This document shows positions 12,309 through 24,525 of a DNA stretch of 64,000 nucleotides, piece by piece (within the stretch, counting starts at the first letter, position 1; each line of letters opens with the position of its first letter). The stretch covers positions 428,869 to 492,868 of the forward strand of contig NW_006768820.1 in assembly GCF_000204055.1 (NCBI RefSeq), in the 5' to 3' direction. This stretch comes from Melampsora larici-populina 98AG31 (Eukaryota; Basidiomycota; Pucciniomycetes; Pucciniales; Melampsoraceae). Made by a program: the position numbers and the translations under genes. Below the pieces are notes generated by a model, which was not told the DNA's origin, did no database searches, and saw only the letters and a program-made list of their open reading frames with translations.

Positions 12309-13312
12309 CCTATTCGAACTTCTTCTCAGGATGCGAACAAGAAAGCGAGTACTAGTGAACAACCTGACAAATGTCAAGTTGAAATCAAGATAGTAAAGAA
12401 TGGTATTCAAGGCGATTGCTTAGCCCAAAAAATGATTGAGAAATGTCTGGTTTTGACCCTTTGTGGTTCTCGTAGCGTTCTCTCTATCCACAGCCAATCA
12501 ATATGAGAATACTCTGAACTTTAAACAGGAGGCAAATTAAGCGATCGCCCATCTCAGCAGTTCTCTCTCCTCTAGGTACAAAATTCAAAGTTGCAATCGT
12601 GGATCATCAAACCGCCACACAGCTGAAGCTGGACGACGCTGGACGACGTTATAGAATTTCACCTGTGTATACTCCCTTCATTACCGTAGAATATCAAATG
12701 CGAGAGGCGAGAGTGTGATCGATGAGCGCCTATCAGCGCTTTATACATGCGATACAAGCTCGAGGTACCGAGTATTTGGAGACCAATGGTGAATGACAAT
12801 CCCAGTTCACCTTGATTTTCGATCGAGGTGGCTATGCTCCGATTGAGAGGTTCAATAAAACGATTGTATTGAGCACATCGGAGCATGTTGTGCTGTGTAG
12901 GTTCACAAACAAATGCACAATTTTCCAAAACCCTTCAGGCTGAAAACAGGAAGCCGATATCAAGCCGATGACTCGATAGTGATTTATATCAAAACTACAA
13001 AGCTTATGGTCCAGCGATTAAGATCCCTTCTTCCTAGACCTCCGATACATATCGTGTTGCAAGATAAGATGAAGACGAAGCATCTATGAGACCCCTTTGG
13101 GATCCCTTTGATGCATCGATGACGATCCAGGGATGAGGAAATTTTTTGTCGGATAAAAAGGCCGATGATCAGATTCAGTATGGTACAATTATGGTTATAG
13201 AATGGACATGTAGAAAGACATACATACACATCGGCGCTCACTGCTGAGCCTGGAGTACTTAAATCCCCCTTGTTTACCAACCGGCTTGTTGTTCGATCAC
13301 CATCAAGCACAA
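12309..13312. other. Divergent intergenic region
   Basis: Upstream flank shared by the carboxypeptidase (minus) and the CAF16 homologue (plus). Short open frames only. Nothing else that I can name. Confidence 0.5.
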
Positions 13313-14820
13313 ATGCAACCTTCATCATCACCAACCACACCTGCTATAGATGTCACTGACCTTCATTTCAGATTCAATGAAGGATTACCTGAAATCCTAC
13401 GAGGTATTGATCTCAAATTGACACCTGGATCGAGGTGTCTCCTGATCGGTGCGAATGGAGCTGGTGGGTTTACCACAACCTTTTGTCTGCTACTGCTTCA
13501 ATCGAAGTCTAGCGATTTTTTGACTTACCCACCCTACGCTTCATTTTAACTACACAGGTAAATCCACGTTACTACAGATCTTGGCAGGTAAACGATTGAC
13601 CAAATCAAAGGCCAAGGTCTTGGGACAAGATGTCTTCTTTAATACACCAGAGGTGAGCATCTGGCCGTCATAAGTTTACCGATTCCTATATCAGATCGTT
13701 CAACTTATGCTCCCTTTCCTACAGGGCGTGACTTATCTTGGTCAGTAGATGGGTATCATGGTCAACGGTTTGGATCATGTAGCTGATTATTCCGATGACT
13801 TATCCGGCTTCAAGGGACTGAATGGGCCAGCAATCCGGTTGTGAGATCTGATCTCATTGTATCACACTTTCTGTAAGTCTGTCTTACGTCATCAGACCCT
13901 CTGGCTTGATCATCAAACCCCAAACCATCTGATGTTATATTGATGTTAAATATTTACAATAGAGATTCGGTTGGTGGCTACAGACACAAGGCTCGCCGAG
14001 ATCGGCTTCTGGACATTCTCGATGTCGATTTGGATTGGCATATGCACGAGCTCAGCGATGGTGAAAGGAGACGAGTTCAGATTGTACAAGGCTTGATGGC
14101 TCCTTGGTCCTTACTACTACTAGATGAGGTACGCATCAATCGGTGTAGAATTTGAACCTGTCTTTGATTGCTTATATGATTTCCCCTGAATCATCACAGG
14201 TTACGGTTGATCTAGACGTCATGGTGCGACAGGAATTGCTCGAATTCCTTGTCGAAGATACTGTCAAAAGGGGATGCACAGTACTCTATGCTACCCACAT
14301 TTTCGATGGATTAGATACGTTTCCTGTAAATACCACACTTCATTTCACCTTCTCAGAGTTCTGTTCAAGGATATCTTCCGGAATACTAACCAAAATGACT
14401 TCCTATCCTCCAGACGCATGTATGTCACTTGCAATTAGGGGCCACTGTGGCTCCTATTGCCCAAGAATGGCCCCTTGATCCCAATAATCCGAAACACGTT
14501 GTGGATATTCCAACGGAGATCATTCAAAAGATGTTGGATCCCAATCGAATAGGATCAAAATTATTAATACTTGCGTTGCATTGGCTTACCGAAGATCGTA
14601 AGATTCGACTTGCACTTGAAGCGGAAGGTCGGGCTGGTTTCAGAAAGCGAGGTGCCAAGGATGGTATGGTACCAAGTGACTCAGAGGCCTTTTACAGAAA
14701 GTACGTATGCTGGAGTTATTCTACAAGTATTATATGTATTGACTGATTTTGCTTCTTATTGATTGTTCTCGATTGTCCCGTCGATGATAAAAAAGGTATG
14801 ATTATTCAAATAACATGTAA
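13313..14820 (+). CDS. CAF16: CAF16-type ABC ATPase (CCR4-associated), 8 exons
   Basis: Exons: 13313-13463, 13558-13652, 13725-13740, 13815-13872, 13963-14128, 14200-14325, 14414-14700 and 14796-14820; phases agree, 307 residues. It is a single soluble ABC domain without membrane segments: [18 protein letters not shown], Walker [25 protein letters not shown] signature [15 protein letters not shown], Walker B LLLLDEVTVDLD and H-loop [13 protein letters not shown]. Order and spacing match yeast Caf16, a non-transporter ABC protein associated with the CCR4-NOT complex. The C-terminal 100 residues follow the fungal family and end FYRKYDYSNNM. An intron interrupts the Walker A codons (GANGAG/KST). 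Exon 3 is a 16-base microexon. The ATG at 13313 is the first in the frame, and its position relative to the first strand fits Caf16. Confidence 0.93.
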
Positions 14821-15547
14821 TCATATTGTATCCTCATGTAGCAGCTAGCTTGAGAAATTGTATGTATAAATCCGCAGTCAAACTTCATTTGAAAGACATT
14901 ATATTATTTGGGGATCGTTACCACGAGCAGGAAAATTCAATACAAATCATTTAATAGCCATAAATTGAGGATCATGAATCCTTGGTGCTCTCATATGCAT
15001 CCAATCTGATGAGATGATCAAATTGGAAGATACATATGTGGATGGAAGATCAAACGCGAGGTTTGTGCAGAAGGAATTGCGCGAGATATTCCAAAGCTCA
15101 AAGTCTTTCACAATTTCGCCAGGTGTTTCCATAAAACTGATCTAAGATCTCGTCAAAAACCGCCTATATTTTACCTCTTGGAGGATTGATGCGTACATAA
15201 TGAGTAAGTTGGTAAGAAACACAAATATTCATGGAAGACTAGAAGGAACAAAATAGGAAGCTGGGACCTGGTCAGTATGGATAGGAATGAGCGAAGAGCT
15301 GAAGATTTCAAGAGTCAGCAGACTTCAGGTGTTGTCAAGGCAAAGAACGTATCTTATGATATCCTTTCAAATCCACAGGCAATTTTCCCCCATCAACGGT
15401 TATTGTAGGGTATTTTCTGGGGATTAGGACCTCGGCAGCGGATGATGAAGCCGTAGGGTAGCTGTACGTGAAATAAGAAGAGTTCTCATTCAAATAGTCA
15501 ACGCAAATATATACACATGATCATCAAGAAACATTAAACAATACAAC
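14821..15547. other. Convergent intergenic region
   Basis: 3' flanks of the CAF16 homologue (plus) and the chitinase (minus). No gene or repeat recognised. Confidence 0.5.
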
Positions 15548-16973
15548 TTATAATTTAGAGGCTTGGTTTACTGATTTCAGAAGCATTCGGGAAGGGGTGT
15601 CGCCGCTGGCGTCAAAAACATTCACACCTGCAACTCCCTTGGATTTGGCATACTTGACTTTCTCTGTCAAAGAGGTTGGGTCGTCATACGCAATGAGTGT
15701 CTTGGTGGATGGGTTAAAGAGGAGCGGCTGCAAGGAAAGCAAAACAGAATGTAGGCATCAGTAACGAATCTATATTGTTTTGAGCTTCAGAAAGTATGAT
15801 CTTGACTTACAGTTTGAGTACAGTTATCATAGTGACGTTCAAATCCTCCTTGTCCGGTAGCGGCATCAGGAGACAGGTATCCACAAGTGAGCAAGTCTTT
15901 GAAAATGAAGTTTCCTCCTTCCAATGGGCTGTCGCATCCAGTTGGAGTAGGGGCCACGTTCTTTACCGTTTGAGCTTGAGCCGACTTGTCAATGGGGCCA
16001 AAGAACAAACTCTTTTCCTTACCAGAGAAGTTAGTTGGGTCAAGTGTCGAGCTAGATAGCGTGTACTGATAACCGTATGCAGGAATACCTAAAAGGATTT
16101 GGGAAGCAGGAAAGCCAGTTGAAGTCCAGGTGTCGATTGCTTGAGCCACCGAAAATTTATAGCTGGGGTCATTGCATGTGTCAAATAACGGGGCTCCTGG
16201 TCCAAAGAGAGGGGTCACAACCGGGAGATAAATGTCGTAGGCCATGATAGTGATGAAATCAAACAACTTAGCGTATTCTTTGTGGTCCTTCAAGTATTGT
16301 CCGTCTGGTCCCATGAACCCATGAACGGAGACTGCCGCAGTAAGCCTCTTGGATCCGATGGCAGCCCTGAGAGCAGTCAAGAATTTGAGCAAGTTAGCCG
16401 AGTCGTCTTTAGAGATGATGTTACCCTCGTTTCCAGGCGCGTTTGGATACTCCCAATCAAGGTCTACACCGTCAAATCCATACTTGGTCAACGTTGAAGA
16501 GATTGTCTTTGCAAAGGTCTCACGGCTGGAGTCAGTGCTAACAAGAGAGCTAAAGTACTTGCTACCTGTCCATCCTCCGATCGTTAACGAAACTGTGACC
16601 TTGTGAGCTTTAGCACCCTCAACGACTGCTTTTATGTTGGCTTCGTTGTCAAACACAAATTCAGCTGATGGGGATTCTGAAGTAACAGCAACAAAATAAT
16701 CAATGTGGTTATAAAGATCCCAAGGAATGCTTTCTGGGGGCAGCAAACCTGCTCGATAACTCTACAGGGACGAAAAAACAGGTTCGCCGTGGCGTGTCAG
16801 CCTAACATATATTTTGAGCTAGTAGTATAGGTGAGAAAACTTACAGGGTAGTATCCCGAGATTTGAAATCCCTTAGAAGCCTTTTTGCGGCACACTCCAG
16901 CTTCCACAATGGTGCGCTGGGTGATCAAGGTGGAAATCGCAAGCGCAACGATCAAAGATAATCTAGAGTGCAT
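15548..16973 (-). CDS. Secreted GH18 chitinase, 3 exons
   Basis: Exons: 16973-16845, 16761-15811 and 15727-15548; 419 residues. A signal peptide (MHSRLSLIVALAISTLITQR) is followed by GFQISGYYP. The TIM-barrel motifs are SLTIGGWTGSKYF, the catalytic YGFDGVDLDWEYP (DxxDxDxE at 140-147, acid Glu147), FDFITIMAYDIY and ILLGIPAYGYQY, and the barrel closes with GVAGVNVFDASGD. All residues of the catalytic motif are intact. No chitin-binding module or GPI signal is seen; the protein ends soon after the barrel (SVNQASKL). Known role of the family: hydrolysis of beta-1,4-GlcNAc links in chitin. In a fungus this means wall remodelling or trimming of chitin fragments, with the extracellular site inferred from the leader. 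A fragment of the last exon of a related gene lies at 8600-8695. Confidence 0.95.
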
Positions 16974-17116
16974 GGTGTGGGTGATTTTTGTAGGTTGAAT
17001 TGGATAAAGTATGTAGTAGGTGGTTCAGATTGGTGGTCGTTTGTGTTCTCAAAGTATGTATGTGCGTAAAGCGTTGGGTGTGTGAGGATATTTCCACTTG
17101 CACAGGATAGAGCCAC

Positions 17117-17125
17117 TTTATATAC
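17117..17125 (-). promoter_or_regulatory. TATA-like box upstream of the chitinase
   Basis: On the minus strand TATATAAAG lies about 145 bases before the chitinase ATG at 16973. Distance and match fit a core promoter; the transcription start is not known. The rest of 16974-17623 holds no gene. Confidence 0.5.
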
Positions 17126-17623
17126 TCATCCTGGGTACCCTGTGAAGAGCTTTTGAACCAAGCGCTGATAGTCGTTGGAAAGCAGGCATCGGACAATATC
17201 TCTGAGGGGCGTGGTCTAAAGTCTGAGAGTGCCTCAGAGTTGCCGGAAATTGCTTTTAGGACATTTATAAGTTTCTCAGCAAAACAGCAGTGCCCCGGGT
17301 GGTGATAGGGATCTGCGACCGCATGACGTATCCTGGCTCAGCTGCTCCAGTGGCGCTTAATCATCTCACAGCCACAACAAAAAACTTGGATTGCTATTCA
17401 AAAGCAGCATTGGCGACAAATATCTTTTTGAAATGATGGTCGACATTTTCCTCAAAAACCATCAAAATAGTTAGAAATGGAATGCTGCCAATTCAGTGAA
17501 GTAAAAATGACAACACAAATCAATCTGATTCCAACTGCAATTTTCGAAAACATTCAACACCACTCAAAAGAAACTTTTTCAAAATGCACCTTTGAAAGCC
17601 TCCAGCGGAGGAAGGATTTGTCA

Positions 17624-20169
17624 TCATCGTCCAAATTTCCGCTTCTCAAAGTTTCTTAGGAGGGGATAAGTCTTTCAAGCGACCATTGGAGTCAGTATGC
17701 AAGTAGGGATTTTAAGAGGAACCGCAAATTTGTAAATATATTTGAAATTTAGCAAACACATACCATGGTAGTGAAGATCAAGGATACTTGGAAACCAAGG
17801 TCTACGCCAGACTTTTCTGGACCCAGCAGACGTGCGATTGGACCAGTAAACTATTTAGAATATCTACTCATCAGCACTAGTCCATACTTTGGGAGGATGA
17901 TACCATCTCACCCATTTTTGAGACATCCCAAGAATAGCTCCCACAATTCCACAGACTAGAGCGAATCCAGAAGCAAATCCTGGTGGCAATAGCTTTGAAT
18001 TGTTCACATCTTCAAATGCGTAGTTTGACCAGTGAGATCTGCGAAATATAATGTGTTCCTGGGCTACTATGACACCGAATATCATGGCCCAATAACCCAC
18101 AAAGACAAGAAAGGTGTCCAGAAATGCCTCAAATTGCGCCTGGCCTATGAGTGCGGCAGTCACGATGACAGCAGTGCCTGCCATGGTTATCAGCGGTCGA
18201 GGAATTGCCGCAATCCTTCGTCCAAAAGTTTGGACTGTAAGCGCTAACGAGTACTTTTGAGTGCGGTACAAAGCATTTGCTAAGAGAGTTTCTTTGACGA
18301 AAGTGGCATTGATTGATAAGCACTGTTTTTTTGGGAGCACAACAGCACTCACAAGCATTGGAATGTTCACAGCAACTAGAAATGTGAGTATCAATTAACA
18401 AATGAATCAGTTGAGGTCTCGCATCAAACACTCGCGTAAACATACCCACAGAACAGCCAAGTAAGACAGTCAAGAAACGACCAAAACCACCGAGCGGTGA
18501 TAATCCAGCGGATAACAAGCCACCCATCCCATCAGATTGATACTTGTCGCGCCAGCTGGGATTCTTGAGAAGGGTGGTCATCATAGCTGCACCAAGTATC
18601 TCGATCAGGACCAATGGCACTAAGTTTCCAAAAACTATTTTTTCAAATTGTCAAAATAAAGGTCTGATTCCACAGAAGATCTGATCCATATTTCATCATC
18701 CCTTCTTTTGAACAGTCAATAAAATGGATCACTCAACAGGCAGCAAAGAAGATTTTCCAGGAGGAAGTATTCTCGGGTAAATGTCTTTGAATTATAACGA
18801 AGAGTTGTTGCACAAAGTCTATCAGCATGGTCAGAGTGTGAAGAGACAAGGGAACAACAAGAGTTGCACAGAGCTTACACAGTATAATCAGCTGCAAAAC
18901 TTATCCAACTCAGCGAAAACCCAGCGACTGATGCTCCAAAGCTGAAAACGCTCGCGATCTCAATATTGCCTGTTAGGTCTGATCTCGCTGCGTTCATGTA
19001 TTTTCTCCCTTTGCCTAGTATTATAAAAAATATTATCATAGGTGCTATCCAAGAGTGTCGCTAGGTATACAGTGGAGGTAGAAAAATTCAACTGATTGGT
19101 CGTATGTGGTGCAAGCTGAAGGTAATGACATACCTCATAGACATGGACGAATTTGTATCCAGAAAATGAAGGGATCAACGTCAGAATTGCAAGGATAGAA
19201 ATACCAGCCCATATAGGTAGGGGATGCGTTCTAGACACCGCGTGAATTGTTTGAGCACCGACTACCAGTTAAAGTGTAGATGGGGATCAGTTTGTTGAAT
19301 GCACACTGAGAATTCGTGGCCTCAGAGGCCAGCTATAATGGTGATATATGTATTGTCATTTACCTATACAATTCACGGTCGCCCATCCTAGGATTGATTG
19401 AAAAAGGGATGATTGGAATAAAAAAAATCGGAATGAATTCCAGCCTTCGCATATCACAGTGTCCAAAGCTCACCAAGACACGCTATCATATTCAAGACCT
19501 AAAGGATCGTGATACTGGTTTGAATTTCGGCACGAGGACATAGCATAAGTATCAGAGACACACTTACCCCAGGAATCATGCATGTCCAGTACCCAAACGC
19601 AAATCGACTGAACACCAGTTGTCGCAATCCGCTTCGAGCGCCAAACGTCGAAAAGTAGGCCTGCAAGAATGCAAGAGATCATCCTTAGTAATTACATGTA
19701 TGGCTGATTTCAAACGCAAACAGCTCACCACTGGTATTATAGCCAAAATGTTGAAAACTACAATGGCAATCACAGAATCGCGAAAGCCTAGTTTATAGAC
19801 ACTGCTTCCGAGAGTTCCAAGGCTAAAGGTGACAACATTGCAGTTCGCACCTAGCCACATAGTGAAGCTTTCTTGCCAGATGAAAGGTAATGTAGATAAA
19901 ACCCATCCGGTTATGTTTTTTAAGTCTTGAAACAAGATATGTGGTACTTACGTATCACGCGTTGAACGTTGTACGCGATGCTCGGGCAGAATGCGCTCGA
20001 TGCCATTGAGTTCAAGTCCCCACTTGTCAAATTGGCTGATGAATTTTTGCAGACGCGAAGTCTCAGTCTTTTCGTGTGCTCTCTCTTCAGAGGCGTTTTC
20101 AGAAGGTAGAGCATCTGACGGTGCAGTGATTTTTTCTTCAAGCTTATCGTCCGACATTTCTGGTGGCAT
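17624..20169 (-). CDS. NCS1 purine/cytosine-type permease (FCY2-like), 13 exons
   Basis: Exons: 20169-19959, 19871-19729, 19660-19568, 19498-19474, 19387-19364, 19261-19134, 19060-18879, 18784-18738, 18634-18446, 18375-18353, 18253-17912, 17850-17764 and 17671-17624; 513 residues, normal for the family. Motifs in order: WGLELNGIERI, MWLGANCNVVTFSLGTLG, LGFRDSVIAIVVFN, AYFSTFGARSGLRQLVFSRF, GWATVNCIVGAQTIHAV, SWISFAADYTVHLPENTSSW, LVPLVLIEILGA, VNIPMLYSLALTVQTFGRR, VGYWAMIFGVIVAQEH, LPPGFASGFALVCG and FTGPIARLLGP. The predicted product is a multi-pass plasma-membrane symporter for nucleobases; the exact substrate is not readable. The first intron is uncertain. The consensus donor GTAAGT (19951-19946) puts exon 2 one base out of frame, so I used the weaker GTGATA seven bases earlier, which keeps the frame. 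Confidence 0.9.
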
Positions 20170-21645
20170 TTTGAATCGACTCTAAATATGGGATGGTGCA
20201 GGGAGTAGGAAATGGTTCAGAAGGTATAAAAAGGGAAGATTGAATTTTGAGGTTAGGCGATGCCACCGGATCTGCGAGGATTGTTGGAGACGATAAGAAA
20301 TAACCCTCTATGCGCAACGACCTAAAAGTGTGGGGCCTGAGACACTGCACTGAATGATGGATATTTCGAGAGGAGATGAGGTCCAAGCTGGTCAAAGTCT
20401 ATCTATCACGCCAAAAATTTGACAAGCTGCATGATATCAGCTCCATCATCGATCGAGCATAATCGAACACCCGATGGAGCCGACATGGATTTCAGTCAAG
20501 ATTCTCTCCCACTCTCTCCCGCTGGCATCCTCACCATTTGAGTATCCCACAGTCTATTCCCATCTGAGGTGGCGAGGGGGAGACAGGGAAAGAAGTAAAG
20601 GATGCTAAATGACTTGCGTGCCATAGTTCCTGTTGGAAGGATGCTCGCCGGTCTGGTCTCCAACCACTTTTGCCCATCAGGTTATATATACGTATCATGT
20701 TCAATGATCCGATGATCAATTCAATTTTTCAAATCGGTATCCCTCTCAAGTTAGATGGCTTGAAGTTGCACGCCAGTGACCACGCGCTAGGCTGTTCCCG
20801 AGCGCAACACACCGGGAGTTTGTTTCTCGTGATTGTAATATAGGACTGAACCCACACTATCATAATCTGCATATGTGATAAATCACACTGAGACAGATAA
20901 CAAAAACACATCAAGGAGCAAACCAGGAAAACAAAAAGCTCTAAAAATCGGGCGTCAATTTGGTATGAACAATTTGGGTAATCAAGTAGCCATCTTCTCA
21001 ATGAAGTAGCTTTGATTCGACTCACCCTCATTTTCCTCATTCTGCGCCAATCCATATCATCTGTTGAATAAATAATTCTTTCCTTGTTCGATCTTGATGG
21101 TGTAAGAGTGCATGACCCATTTAAGATGTGGTTGAGCTCCCTCAGTGGTTTCTACAGGCCAAGGTGAACAAAGAAGAGACAGCACCAAACACCACGTCAA
21201 AGTTATGTCTTTCTCTACGTCTTTCTCTAGACCTTTCAAAATTGTAGATTAGAACACCACGACATCGTAGTCACCCCATTTCTCCGTCAACACTGCTGGT
21301 ACATGTCCCAGTCCAGACTCATGACTTCGCTCAGGCCGGAAAAGGCTGTTTTTGTCAATGCCCTCAAATGATATTTAGCGCAGCTTTCATCATTGTTCGT
21401 CATCAGTCTGGAAACCCATGGCTTAAGTTCAAATATGTTGTCTTTATCACATGCACGCCTATAAATCAAAAACAAGGAGGTATACCTACCAAAAACAGAA
21501 AGAGTTTGCTCTATGAAGTGAGAGGTGAAAGGTGAAGTGTGAAAAGACAGGTCTACATGATGGAAGCTATACGTTAGTTGATCGTGACTTGGATGCTCTC
21601 GGCGGAATATGATTGTATCGTTCTCACAGACCAGCCAGGCGAAGC
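20170..21645. other. Intergenic, 1.5 kb without a supported gene
   Basis: Lies between the permease start and the BOS1 stop, both on the minus strand. A minus-strand frame near 21230-21060 contains a hydrophobic, signal-like stretch (TLTWCLVLSLLCSPWPVE) but has no ATG in frame. A short reading frame with a GTGAGT donor begins at 21055. Neither could be linked into a gene. Confidence 0.45.
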
Positions 21646-22571
21646 TCAACCAAAGATCTTTAAAATGTAGAAAAAGCAAACAAATGTACAAAGACTTCCA
21701 ACCCCAAAGATAATGAAATCCCCTTTCGATCGACGTTCAATGAATTGAATTGTCTCCCTTGAAAAACCCAAAGTATTAGCAGCTGATCTCAGTTTCTTTT
21801 GAGTTCCTAAGATGTAAAGGGTCCGTTTCGGTAGGAGAAGATGGATGAAACGTATCAGTTATCAGTTATTGGCCTTGAAAATGGATAGGAGGTATATTGA
21901 GCAGGGTAGGACTCACCTTTCAACATATCTCGTTGATCTCCCAAGTTCCCGAGAATTGCTTGGCCTTGTGCAATATAGATGTCGAGAGTATTGTTTGTCT
22001 GATTCACAAACTGATTCTCATCTAGTGCAGCATTTGTCCGATTGGTGATACCTCTGTTCATGGCCGCATTTGTTCGATATAGATTATTTGGACTATGCAG
22101 TGCATCAGAGTTCGAGCCTGGTGGATGAGAAGCGTTGGGGCGATAGGTAGTCGAAGACTGCCCAAAAAGTTCCGAACTTTGATTGTCTTCATTCTAAAAT
22201 GGTTTCAATTAGTATTTATTAGTCTTCTTGGTCGAATAGAATGAATACCAAAGACATAACATCAGACACACCGCTTGACGCTCTAATATTTTGATTCGAT
22301 CAAAATGCTTTCTCAGACCCACACAATCTTCACGAAACTTTTCTATCCGCATGGCTGCCTTTTGCTTTTTCGCTTCCACTACTTCTCCTTTGTTCATCGA
22401 TTCATAATCATCAATTGTCCGCTGAAGTGAGGCTAAGCTAGCAACGATTGGCCCATGACTACTAGCAGTATTGGAGTTCGAGGATGAGGAAGCGATTGAT
22501 TGCTCAAGATTGGTAAGTTCATTTTGAAGAGAGGAAACCTGACGAAGTGCTAGTGTGTATAACGAGTTCAT
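21646..22571 (-). CDS. BOS1: Golgi v-SNARE BOS1 (membrin), 3 exons
   Basis: Exons: 22571-22272, 22193-21917 and 21806-21646; 245 residues, against 244 in yeast Bos1. The N-terminus MNSLYTLALRQVSSLQNEL is the family start. It is followed by SLQRTIDDYESMNKGEVVEA and RIEKFREDCVGLRKHFDRIK (N-terminal helices). A linker rich in Asn and Ser leads to the SNARE motif (DIYIAQGQAILGNLGDQRDM, then LKGTQKKLRSAANTLGFSRE). A basic stretch (FIERRSKGDF) precedes one C-terminal membrane anchor (IIFGVGSLCTFVCFFYILKIF). Known role: ER-to-Golgi vesicle fusion as a Qb-SNARE. The linker repeats a short NRTNAA phrase, which looks species-specific. I see nothing abnormal. Confidence 0.94.
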
Positions 22572-24525
22572 CGTTCTTTAAGATGGTCTTCTGGATTACA
22601 CATGACATTCCTTGACAGTCACTCAGGAGTCAGCACTCGACTTGCAACTTTGGTATTTCACCATCCCTAATGTACCGCACCACAACAGTCTCATCTCGAG
22701 GCCGGGCCGAGTCAGGCCGAGTCATAGTGACTCGTGAGAGTCCTGTGTGTGATCCAGCCTTCAGCGCATATATCCAACATCGAAACGAACTTGGTCAACA
22801 ACTCGAAGCTCGACATCATCCATGGATTTATTCTCAGCCTCAAACGTTCAGGCCTTTGAATCTCAGATATTAGGATCATCTACGATATTCATACTCTGTA
22901 TCACGATTTCTGCTATCGATGGTTAGTTGTGGATCCTGCGGACCCCGTAAAATTGTAAGTCTGACTCAAAGCTGGCTTCATCTCTGATGATCTATGGTCT
23001 GTGTCCTTTGGATGATTGAAATGATATGCATATGCTGAAGATAAACTACGATCTCTGAGAAGCTATACGACCACTCGGCTTATAAACACGATGGACTCCC
23101 CTAAGTCAGATATGTAGGCTAGCCAGAAAACAAGCACTGGGTCGACCTCGCTGGCCACATGATATATGGCTCCAACACTGTGTCGAGATGAACTCTTAGC
23201 GCACGGTTTCAATTCCTGATGGTCATGCCGGATTTGATTGGGACACTGCTAGCGACAATTTCGGGATTTGCTACAGTCATCAGTGGATATTTTTCACGGT
23301 GAACGCACTCTGGTGAACTGCGCAAGGTTGGAATGAATTATCTTTTCTGTGTTGTAGCAACAGCTTCAAAAAATCACAACGAGAACATAGGTTCGGTTGA
23401 CCCCTTTCAACACTCCTGCGAGTTGATGTGTGCCTGTGGGTGCATTGACACGGGAATCAGACCATACCTCGTTAGAGACTCGCAGTCACAGCACTTTGGC
23501 TTATCTTCTCCATGACATAGACTCGAGATGAGTAGAGTAGTCTTAGTCAGGATGAGATAATTTGTTTCCCTTATCTGATTGTAAATGTTTCTCGTTTTGT
23601 TCAAATCGTGTCTTCCTCAACTCGCACTAGGAACTCACTTTGTTATATTTTTGTTTTCTATCATAACTGTGTGCTATCTTTGGGTTAGCTATATATGTTA
23701 TTCTTTAGGCTCATGTAGTGTGGTAGAAGCACCCTCAGGCTGGGGACACGTCGACATTTTATGATTTCTCTTCGAGTTCATTTTCTTTCGCGACTCATCT
23801 TTTGGCTTTTCTGGCCGACAGGCGTAAATTGCAAATTGCCTATAGGGTTGATTCCTCAAGCCAGACCGGATTCCACGACTACTCCACCTTTGACTAGCCG
23901 TGGTCATCACAATTGCAACCAGGTGCCGAATTGCAGTCCCGCATTTGCGTAGCTAAGTTCAATCACGAGGGGGATCAACATCCAGTAGAGGAGGGGCTAG
24001 GTAGAACTCTTTCGGAAACCATGTGTTGACTGGCGGTGCTGTGACTATGAACAGGAGGTGGAGCCCGATCAGGAATAGGTCGATGTGCAAGTCTATCACA
24101 AGACTATGAGGGCCTTCAAGGTATTCAAAGGAGCTCATAATGCCGTATAGGGGTCACTAATGGTTGTGAGACCCGGGGCAAAGAAGATATGAATTGTTGC
24201 CCTCGTTTGACCTTTTGACATATTTATAGATCAAGAAAGCCTACAAAAGAACGAGGACCCGTTTTCGTAACTTGTTAGGAATTTCAGTATGTGAGTATAA
24301 TGATCAAAACTTACACGATATGTGCACGTGATGATTTTCATCTCTCCGTCCCAAGTCAGCTATCCTGTCCTCCTTCAAGCCGAGAGCAGCCGAGAGTTTA
24401 TGCTTCGAACCCAACGAAAGCCAGGCTGGAAAAAGACCCATACCACTCCTCAACACGAAGCCAAAAAGAAGTCCCACTAGCTTCAAAGTCATTCTCTCAA
24501 TCCAAAACTGAACTTACTTGGAAAT
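22572..24525. other. Intergenic, about 2 kb
   Basis: Upstream of BOS1 (minus) and upstream of the small secreted protein (plus). Several 60-80-codon frames occur on both strands, none with family similarity or joinable splice sites. Nothing else seen. Confidence 0.45.

Noticed and set aside
18254..18394. Reading straight through from NIPML into LVSAVVLPKK in the permease, adding about 35 residues
   Set aside because: Splicing GTGAGT to CAAAAG joins NIPML directly to YSLALTVQ, the family-conserved sequence, in phase.
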